From contig JAVLUZ010000728.1 in NCBI GenBank assembly GCA_036768485.1, positions 304,744 to 368,743 on the forward strand: 64,000 nt of DNA, read 5' to 3'. This stretch comes from Mermis nigrescens (lineage: Eukaryota > Nematoda > Enoplea > Mermithida > Mermithidae). Within the stretch, counting starts at the first letter, position 1. Every line of letters starts with the position of its first letter. Position numbers and translations under genes: made by a program. Shown one piece after another: positions 55,106-64,000 of this stretch. The notes beneath the pieces were generated by a model, which worked only from the letters and a program-made list of their open reading frames with translations, had not been told where the DNA came from and did not search any database.

Positions 55106-55360
55106 TGAAATCATTTTCTTCGCATCTTGCGGGACTCCGAAAATCTCATTGCATAAGGCAGGAAGGAATACTAGTGATAAAAAATATCGGTTAGATCGAG
55201 AATACGAGATATTGGCTTGGATTTTTTAGTAATCGTTCATAGTACATTTCAAGCAAGTGTGCTCTTTCCATTTTGAAACCGATTTGGACTGTATTTATTG
55301 ATCTAGGTGAAAATTAGTAAATTAAAATCATTAAGCAAAAATATTTTACTCGAAAAGTGA

Positions 55361-55539
55361 CTAATCGCCATTCCCTTTCAATTTGCCGATAATTATAACA
55401 GACACTGCCAATCCATTAATGCCCAGTATACCGGCCATAACAACCGGAACAATTGACCGCATGATCAGCGCTGGTCTGGCCTTGCTCATTTCAGTGATAC
55501 CTTCCATGCTTCTGGCCGTTCCGTAAGCTGCTCCAATAG
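55361..55539 (-). pseudogene. Lone exon of a V-ATPase proteolipid (subunit c), probably gene fragment
   Basis: The minus strand reads [40 protein letters not shown] then [18 protein letters not shown] and a TAG stop. This matches the first-to-second transmembrane part of the 16-kDa proteolipid of V-type proton ATPases (GAAYGTA, RPxLIMxSIxPVVMAGI, YGL-V). That subunit forms the membrane rotor that moves protons into acidic organelles. An AG directly precedes the exon (minus strand ATTAAG|C), consistent with a phase-1 acceptor. The second half of the protein, with the proton-carrying Glu, is not found nearby, and the frame stops soon after GK. It is either one exon of a large-intron gene, with a donor I cannot fix, or a captured fragment. 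Confidence 0.7.
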
Positions 55540-55559
55540 CTTAATACCATATATGATCT

Positions 55560-56675
55560 TGGAGGGGGTTCGGCGAGTTTCACCTCAGATAAGTTTTCAC
55601 CCCAGAAATTTTCAAAGCCCCCCAGAATTCGCGATTTGGTCCTTCTGAACAATTTCCCCGCCACCATTTCTTGAGAGACAAAATAAAGATACAGTATAGG
55701 TATATTATTTTATATATTATTTTTCAGGTGTAAAGACAAGAAGTCATAAGCTAGTTGTTGTATGTAAAGGTTAGTTACTGCAGCTATTATGGATCGGCTA
55801 AAAAACGGTGGCGGGAAAATTGTTAACAAGGTCCGAAAATTCTTGTGCTGTATTGGTATCTCATGGAGTAGATGTACAGCATGACAGATTTGGGGGTTAG
55901 CCAATCTAGGGATCAGTTAATGAACTTTGTTGGGTTGGGTCAAAATGATAAAGGACTGGTATTAATGCTGAAATAGAGTTCAACTGCGTTATTTCGCAAT
56001 TTCTGGTCAATTTCAAGTGCTTTTGAAGAAAATTTTAATTATTTCCCCTACAAAATTTCCATTTTTTTATTCTTGAGTTTTAAATCCCCCAAACTTCACC
56101 CCTACATGCATGTCTAGTCTCAACTCAACTGGAAACAAAGCGAGTCATTGTTTATATAAAATTTCATTTATTCTATTTACAGAGAACACACTACTTATAA
56201 TAAATATGCGAAAAACACATAGTTAAACAAGAAAACGAGAAGTATGCAATATCGTTATTGGTCGTCTTCAGTACATTCTAGGAATTAAGAGAGTCGTATG
56301 TTATCTGTGCAGAAAACAAACGACTAAATAATTGCACAAAGATAATTGTCCTTCATCTAATAATGTTAAAAGAATAATCGACAAGCTGAGTCAATCATTG
56401 TTAATAAAACACCGAACAATCAATACAGAAGAACAAAATTAAATGAGCATGAGTGAAACAAGCCCTCTGTGCGATTAAAAACTTAAGTGCTCGTAGATTG
56501 CCACTCTCTGTCCTTAAAATCTAAGATTTTAGCGTAGAACTTGCAGCATTTACAATCACAGAGGGAAATTACGGTATGTTTGGAACAGCATCGGAAATAT
56601 TAATTTGAGATCGTAGCAGAAGGCATATTTCTAAAAGCATGTGATGTAAGTTGGCTTTCATGCCGTCATGCGGCT
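55560..56675. other. Spacer, repeat relics
   Basis: No gene seen. ACCCCAGAAATTTTCAAAGC with CCCCAGAATTCGCGATTTGG near 55590-55640 resembles blocks inside 38151-39235 and at 63835-63905, so it is a relic of a dispersed repeat. Confidence 0.4.
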
Positions 56676-56678
56676 TAA

Positions 56679-57333
56679 AGCCTGATTTATACTTCACGCG
56701 AACCGCGCCGCAAAGGGTTTTGCGGCCACAGTATACCCAAAAATTAGTCGACCCTGCGCGAATATTCTGCGGCAAAATCCGCTTGCCGCGCTGCGTCGTG
56801 CATTTATACTTCACGCGGCGAGCTCGCCGCGTGGACAAAAATCCAGCGACAAGGTGGCACCTCACCGCCGCCTCGCAGCCGCTTCGCGCAATGCGTTTAT
56901 ACTTCCTGCGAACTGCCGCAGAACCAGGACGCTGAGTTCTCCTATTGCGCAAATCGATACCTCATTAAAATTCAAAATGATTCGACGTCGACACTCGGCT
57001 CGAAACTCTCATTAGCATTCGCAAGAGCAATGGGCTTTTTGACTTTTGCGGCGCGGCAGAAAAAATGGCCGAAAAAGCTAAAAACAACAATTTTGACTCC
57101 TTACGGCGCGGCAGAAGTATAAATTGGAAAGCGGCGAAAAAATCTAGACTTTTGCGAATCAGTCCGCGGCAGCGGACGGCCGCGTGAAGTATAAATCAAA
57201 TTGCGGCGGCGAATAACTCGCCGGCTGCCGCGCCGCAGCCCGAAGTATAAATGGGTATGCGCGAAATGTTCTGCGGCAGCCGTTGCGGCTATTTCTCGCT
57301 GCTACAATCGCCGCTTGAAGTATAAATCAGGCT
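56679..57333. mobile_element. GC-rich Harbinger-like non-autonomous element
   Basis: The ends are AGCCTGATTTATACTTCA and its near-perfect inverse, with TAA on both sides (56676-56678, 57334-57336). A 3-bp TWA-type target site is usual for PIF/Harbinger. Inside, ATTTATACTTC recurs in both orientations (about three on the left and four on the right) between CG-rich blocks such as CGCGGCGAGCTCGCCGCG. The interior is far richer in CG than the flanks and has no transposase. Confidence 0.7.
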
Positions 57334-58560
57334 TAAGAGCAAAAAAGCGGCGCTTTTGCCATTTGCGTAGTTTTCTTCGCAAGATACAATTTCACCCTGA
57401 GGCCACTTCTCTTTTTGATGTACAGAAGAATGCTAGGCATACCCAATATTTCATTCGCTCTTGCTTTCGGATATAAGCGGAGAGGGATAATTTCGTGCAT
57501 CTTTAGAAGCAGATAATTATGCTTTAGGATCGACATTTCTTGCACGCAAAATACATTATAGACTTCTCGTCAATTATTTCCTAAATGCACGATGTAGTCT
57601 GACAGATTCCAGTAAAGAAGAAAATTCGTCTGTCAGCTTGATATCCGTAATCAAATGTGATATAAAATTGCTAGCTGTACTCGATGACTCTAATTATCGA
57701 AATTCAATTTCACTGATGAATTGAGAGACGTTAATTTGAAAAAAATGTGAGCATAAAAACTATGAGACTTTACTGTAGCATGCTTGTGTAATTTACATAG
57801 AGCTTTCTTGAGAAGTAAGTAAGGTACGGGATAAATAAAACGATTAAAAAACTGATCTAGCGTGCGCATAAAATTTACTAATTACGTTAGTATAGAGGGG
57901 AAGGGTCAAGGAGAATTTAGACCCCCGAGAATCCAAAATACCCCACAGTTTTTGTATAACCCAGAATTAAGTTTTTGTGATTTTAGACGGTTTTACCCCA
58001 TCCAAACCCCCGAAATTCTGTTGCCCATGTATGATTCACAAGCAGACATAACCGACAACTCATTTTTTTAGAATTTTAAGTATTTAAGAGAAAAGCAAAA
58101 ATCGAAATATGAAATTATTTAATTAGGTAATCAATCGATACATATAATATTAAAATGAAGAGACTTATAAATTGGCCATCACATTACATATTACCGACAG
58201 CCATTTGCAAGTCAGTGCAACGTGCACAGTGTAAGATACCCTTTCGTAAAAACGCAATGAAAACTGTCGATTGTTTTGTACAACGGCGCGGAATTTCATA
58301 TTTTGAAGCCAAAAAAGCGTTAGCAAGCGTACAATTGATTTTTCATTTTTTTAAATTCTATAAGGAGTGAGTAACCATTCTTTGACATAATTCTATCAGC
58401 TTTTCTTACTCAAGAAGACGCGTGCTCAGCGTTAAATAACTTGCATCTGTCAGTAATAAAGCGGATTCAACTTATTACTTTTGTGATATTAGACCATAAT
58501 AGTTAGAAAACTATAAAGATAGGCAAGAAATATTTACCTTTACCTACGTACACCATGCAC
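57334..58560. other. Spacer with a family H relic
   Basis: No gene recognised. 57890-58035 (ACCCCCGAGAATCCAAAATA, ATTCTGTTGCCCATGTATG) is a degenerate inverted family H copy. A 71-codon plus-strand frame at 58155-58370 is basic and has no visible domain. Confidence 0.4.
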
Positions 58561-58562
58561 TA

Positions 58563-61500
58563 AGAGAGCAGAATGATTACAAAGAACAATGTTTTAAAGA
58601 ACAAAATGCATGAAGTGCAGATCTATGTTCTGTGTAAGTTGTTTGTAATATTAGAAAAATTATCATTGAGACACAAAATGAGATAGAAAGGAATAAAATG
58701 GTAAATGTCAAATTTGAGGTGTGGATTCCAGGTAAGATGATTACAAAGAAGAATATTCATAGGAGGCCAATCCAAAAGAGTCTGTGGATCTATGTTCTGT
58801 GTCAGTTGTTTGTAATATTAGAAAAATTATCCTCGAGACACAAAATGAGATAGAAAGGAATATAATGGTAAAGGATGTGGACCTGCAAATACGAGATGTG
58901 GATTCCAGGAAAGATGATTACAAAGAAGAATATTCATAGGAGGCCGATCCAAAATAGTCTGTGGATCTATGTTTGTTGTAAGTTGTTTCTAATATTAGAA
59001 AAATTATCCTTGAGACACAAAATGAGATAGAAAGGAATATTATGGTAAATGTAAATATGTGGTGTGGATTCCAGATAAGATGATTACAAAGAAGAATATT
59101 CATAGGAGGCCAATCCGAAAGAGTCTGTGAATCTATGTTCTGTGTAAGTTGTTTGTAATATTAGAAAAATTATCCTCGAGACATAAAATGAGATAGAAAG
59201 GAATATAATGGTAAAGGATGTGAAGATGTAAATATGAGGTGTGGATTCCAGGTAAGATGATTAACAAAGAAGAATATTTGTAGGTGGCCGATCCGAAAGA
59301 GTCTGCGGATCTATGTTCTGTGTAAGTTGTTTGTAATATTAGAAAAATTATCCTCGAGACACAAAATGAGATAGAAAGGAATATAATGGTAAAGGATGTG
59401 AAGATGTAAATATGAGGTGTGGATTCCAGGTAAGATGATTAACAAAGAAGAATATTTGTAGGAGGCCGATCCAAAAGAGTCTGCAGATCTATGTTCTGTG
59501 TAAGTTGTTTGTAATATTAGAAAAATTATCATTGAGACACAAAATGAGATAAAAAGGAATAAAATCGTAAGTGTCAAATTAAATATGAGGTGTGGATTCC
59601 AGGTAAGATGATTACAAAGAAGAATATTTATAGGAAACTGATCCGAAAGAGTCTGCGGATCTGTGTTCTGTGTCAGTTGTTTGTAATATTAGAAAAATTA
59701 TCATTGAGACACAAAATGAGATAGAAAGGAATAAAATGGTAAAGGATTGAAATGTAAATACGAGGTGTGGATTCCAGGTAAGATGATTACAAAGAAGAAT
59801 ATTCATAGGAAGCTGATCCAAAAGAGTCTGCGGATCTGTGTTCTGTGTCAGTTGTTTGTAATATTAGAAAAATTATCATTGAGACACAAAATGAGATAGA
59901 AAGGAATATAATGGTGAAGGATGTAAAGCTGTAAATATGAGGTATGGATTCCAGGTAAGATGATTACAAAGAAGAATATTTGTAGGAGGCCGATCCGAAA
60001 GAGTCTGCGGATCTATGTTCTGTGTAAGTTGTTTGTAATATTAGAAAAATTATCATTGAGACACAAAATGAGATAGAAAGGAATATAATATAAAGGATGT
60101 AAATGTAAATATGAGGTGTGGATTCCAGGTAAGATGATTACAAAGAAGAATATTCATAGGAGGCCGATCCGAAAGAGTCTGCGGATCTATGTTCTGTGTA
60201 AGTTGTTTGTAATATTAGAAAAATTATCATTGAGACACAAAATGAGATAGAAAGGAATATAATGGTAAAGGATGTGAACCTGCAAATATGAGGTGTGGAT
60301 TCCAGGTAAGATGATTACAAAGAAGAATATTCATAGGAGGCCAATCCAAAAGAGTCTGTGGATCTATGTTCTGTGTAAGTTGTTTGTAATATTAGAAAAA
60401 TTATCCTTGAGACACAAAATGAGATAGAAAGGAATATAATGGTAAAGGATGTGAACCTGTAAATATGAGGTGTGGATTCCAGGTAAGATGATTACAAAGA
60501 AGAATATTCATAGGAGGCCGATCCGAAAGAGTCTGTGGATCTATGTTCTGTGTAAGTTGTTTGTAATATTAGAAAAATTATCCTTGAGACACAAAATGAG
60601 ATAGAAAGGAATATAATGGTAAAGATGTGAAGATGTAAATATGAGGTGTGGATTCCAGGTAAGATGATTACAAAGAAGAATATTCATAGGAGGCCAATCC
60701 AAAAGAGTCTGTGGATCTATGTTCTGTGTAAGTTGTTTGTAATATTAGAAAAATTATCCTCGAGACATAAAATGAGATAGAAAGGAATATAATGGTAAAG
60801 GATGTGAAGCTGTAAATATGAGGTGTGGATTCCAGGTAAGATGATTAACAAAGAGGAATATTTGTAGGAGGCCGATCCGAAAGAGTCTGCAGATCTATGT
60901 TCTGTGTAAGTTGTTTGTAATATTAGAAAAATTATCATTGAGACACAAAATGAGATAAAAAGGAATAAAATCGTAATTCAAATTTGAGGTGTGGATTCCA
61001 GGTAAGATGATTACAAAGAAGAATATTCATAGGAAACTGATCCGAAAGAGTCTGCGGATCTGTGTTCTGTGTCAGTTGTTTGTAATATTAGAAAAATTAT
61101 CATTGAGACACAAAATGAGATAGAAAGGAATAAAATGGTAAAGGATGTAAATGTAAATACGAGGTGTGGATTCCAGGTAAGATGATTACAAAGAAGAATA
61201 TTCATAGGAGGCTGATCCAAACGAGTCTGCGGATCTGTGTTCCGTGTCAGTTAGTTTGTGATATTAGAAAAATTATCATTGAGACACAAAATGAGATAGA
61301 AAGGAATATAATGGTGAAGGATGTAAAGCTGTAAATATGAGGTATGGATTCCAGGTAAGATGATTAACAAAGAAGAATATTTGTAGGAGGCCGATCCAAA
61401 AGAGTCTGCAGATCTATGTTCTGTGTAAGTTGTTTGTAATATTAGAAAAATTATCATTGAGACACAAAATGAGATAGAAAGGAATATTATGGTAAATGTA

Positions 61501-63560
61501 AATATGTGGTGTGGATTCCAGATAAGATGATTACAAAGAAGAATATTCATAGGAGGCCAATCCGAAAGAGTCTGTGGATCTATGTTCTGTGTAAGTTGTT
61601 TGTAATATTAGAAAAATTATCCTCGAGACATAAAATGAGATAGAAAGGAATATAATGGTAAAGGATGTGGACCTGCAAATACGAGATGTGGATTCCAGGA
61701 AAGATGATTACAAAGAAGAATATTCATAGGAGGCCGATCCAAAAGAGTCTGTGGATCTATGTTCTGTTGTAAGTTGTTTGTAATATTAGAAAAATTATCC
61801 TTGAGACACAAAATGAGATAGAAAGGAATATAATGGTAAAGGATGTGAAGATGTAAATATGAGGTGTGGATTCCAGGTAAGATGATTAACAAAGAAGAAT
61901 ATTCGTAGGAGGCCGATCCGAAAGAGTCTGCGGATCTATGTTCTGTGTAAGTTGTTTGTAATATTAGAAAAATTATTCATCGAGACACAAAATGAGATAG
62001 AAAGGAATAAAATGGTAAAGGATGTGAAGATGTAAATATGAGGTGTGGATTCCAGGTAAGATGATTAACAAAGAAGAATATTCGTAGGAGGCCGATCCGA
62101 AAGAGTCTGCAGATCTATGTTCTGTGTAAGTTGTTTGTAATATTAGAAAAATTATCCTCGAGACATAAAATGAGATAGAAAGGAATATAATGGTAAAGGA
62201 TGTGAAGATGTAAATATGAGGTGTGGATTCCAGGTAAGATGATTAACAAAGAGGAATATTTGTAGGAGGCCGATCCGAAAGAGTCTGCAGATCTATGTTC
62301 TGTGTAAGTTGTTTGTAATATTAGAAAAATTATCATTGAGACACAAAATGAGATAAAAAGGAATAAAATCGTAATTCAAATTTGAGGTGAGGATTCCAGG
62401 TAAGATGATTACAAAGAAGAATATTCATAGGAAACTGATCCGAAAGAGTCTGCGGATCTGTGTTCCGTGTCAGTTGTTTGTAATATTAGAAAAATTATCA
62501 TTGAGACACAAAATGAGATAGAAAGGAATAAAATGGTAAATTAAATTCGAGGTGTGGGTTCCAGGTAAGATGATTACAAAGAAGAATATTCATTGGAAGC
62601 TGATCCAAACGAGTCTGCGGATCTGTGTTCCGTGTCAGTTAATTGTGATATTAGAAAAATTATCATTGAGACACAAAATGAGATAGAAAGGAATATAATG
62701 GTGAAGGATGTAAAGCTGTAAATATTAGGTATGGATTCCAGGTTAGATGATTACAAAGAAGAATATTTGTAGGGAGGCCGATCCAAAAGAGTCTGCAGAT
62801 CTATGTCCTGTGTAAGTTGTTTGTAATATTAGAAAAATTATCATTGAGACACAAAATGAGATAGAAAGGAATATTATGGTAAATGTAAATATGTGGTGTG
62901 GATTCCAGATAAGATGATTACAAAGAAGAATATTCATAGGAGGCCAATCCGAAAGAGTCTGTGAATCTATGTTCTGTGTAAGTTGTTTGTAATATTAGAA
63001 AAATTATCCTCAAGACATAAAATGAGATAGAAAGGAATATAATGGTAAAGGATGTGGACCTGCAAATACGAGATGTGGATTCCAGGAAAGATGATTACAA
63101 AGAAGAATATTCATAGGAGGCCGATCCAAAATAGTCTGTGGATCTATGTTTGATGTTAGTTGTTTCCAATATTAGAAAAATTATCCTCGAGACACAAAAT
63201 GAGATAGAAAGGAATATAATGGTAAAGGATGTGGACCTGTAAATATGAGGTGTGGATTCCAGATAAGATGATTACAAAGAAGAATATTCATAGGAGGCCA
63301 ATCCGAAAAGAGTCTGTGGATCTATGTTCTGTGTGAGTTGATTGTAATATTAGAAAAATTATCATTGAAACACAAAATAGATAACAAGAAAAAGGAGTAA
63401 TAGGTAAAGGATGTGAACCTGCAAATACGAGTGTGATTTACCAATGATTAAAAGAACAATATCTTAAAGAGCAAAATGCATGAACTGGTGATGAATATTA
63501 TATTTAAGTTGTTTGTAATAGAAAAATTATCAGTGACACACAACATGAAAAGTGTGTAAT
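58563..63560. repeat. Satellite array, about 28 monomers of 165-178 bp
   Basis: Each monomer carries AGTTGTTTGTAATATTAGAA, AAATGAGATAGAAAGGAAT, GTGTGGATTCCAGGTAAGAT and GATTACAAAGAAGAATATTC. Start-to-start steps measured at the AGGAGGCC box are about 177, 166, 178, 178, 172 and 175 bp. Monomer variants recur about every 1.36-1.40 kb: AAAATCGTAA-type monomers at about 59568, 60968 and 62368. This shows a higher-order repeat of about eight monomers. The open frames across it are artefacts. Such nucleosome-length satellites are often pericentromeric or subtelomeric. Confidence 0.95.
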
Positions 63561-64000
63561 GGTTTGATATCCAGGTCCTAGTTCTTTTGCGTCACGATTT
63601 TCACAAACCAGCACTTATGTATTAATACACATGCATCAGAGGAATTTGAGAGGGAAATTTTTGAGTGCCCGTTTTTAACAAAAATTGCATACCCGTCAAA
63701 AACATAATTTTGCTGCGTTCATGGCAATGTATCATTTAATTCAGTGCGTAACAGCAGAAAACTTTATAAAAATAAAGAAGAATTAAATTAAGGTAAATGA
63801 AATATAACAAAAAGAAGTATGGCGTGAAGCCCCTTTTCTACGAATTTTTGAAATTTTTCGGAAAATCGCGAATTCGAGAGAAATTTCTGGGGAAACCTCC
63901 CCAAATCTTCACAACATCATGTATGCTTATTATTTTGAAAATATCGAATCAAACATCTCTATTTGATTGTTGAATAAATTGTAATAGTGCTTTTATTTCA
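63561..64000. other. Flank of the satellite, repeat relic
   Basis: No gene. 63835-63905 (TTCGGAAAATCGCGAATTCG, GAAATTTCTGGGGAAACCTC) is a relic of the same dispersed block seen at 38660-38740 and 55590-55640. Confidence 0.4.

Noticed and set aside
58918..62937. Repeated hydrophobic minus-strand ORFs in the satellite
   Set aside because: Satellite monomers without a conserved frame. The lengths vary with monomer indels.
58563..63560. CRISPR-like array of regular repeats
   Set aside because: Repeat and interval are one continuous monomer of about 175 bp with no unique spacers, and the setting is eukaryotic.

Overview
The window looks like repeat-rich DNA from an invertebrate animal. A nematode is the best guess, because two genes encode proteins of 126-127 aa with the fold, length and C-terminal Trp/Arg pattern of major sperm protein (MSP). 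That is an inference from hand-read homology; no species can be named. Intron-bearing host genes are few, and most of the 64 kb is transposons, nested transposons and tandem repeats.

Layout: 0.3-13.4 kb holds short hairpin MITEs (four copies of one family), two hAT-type non-autonomous elements, decayed CR1/Jockey-like non-LTR retrotransposon pieces, a fragment resembling Polinton-type DNA polymerase B, and an IS1595/ISXO2-type transposase pseudogene with one in-frame stop. 13.7-17.7 kb is a Foldback element with arms over 1 kb and an exact 9-bp target duplication. 19.5-20.2 kb is the end of a Penelope-like element (GIY-YIG endonuclease), interrupted by a full-length Ty3/gypsy-type LTR retrotransposon (20190-33806, minus strand). 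That element has nearly identical 1237-bp LTRs, a 4-bp target duplication ATAG, one unbroken gag-pro-pol frame of 2214 codons, and an additional 1201-codon downstream ORF.

The downstream ORF is the most striking object here. Its first third carries all the signatures of a DEDDy 3'-5' exonuclease (RNase D/WRN/MUT-7 type), not an envelope protein. It overlaps the end of pol in another frame, and a splice-acceptor-like CAG lies 4 nt before its ATG.

34.4-36.3 kb is another decayed non-LTR element. 37.7-40.1 kb and 48.0-49.2 kb are duplicated segments, each with a three-exon MSP-like gene. Introns, exon 2, exon 3 and flanks are nearly identical, but exon 1 has diverged strongly. Copy A carries a MULE-like element in intron 2 and copy B keeps the empty site. 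Between them lie two long (TA)n tracts, a TA-flanked TIR element, an array rich in GTGTAAA, and a second Foldback-like element whose arms are made of GATATC palindromes. Inside the second Foldback sits a hAT-MITE, and inside that a solo LTR related to the gypsy element.

50-55 kb is flanked by an inverted duplication and contains a Helitron with two tandem arrays and several nested MITEs. A lone exon of a V-ATPase proteolipid (subunit c) is at 55.4-55.5 kb. 56.7-57.3 kb is a GC-rich Harbinger-like element. 58.6-63.5 kb is a satellite of about 28 monomers (about 165-178 bp) with a higher-order period near 1.4 kb.
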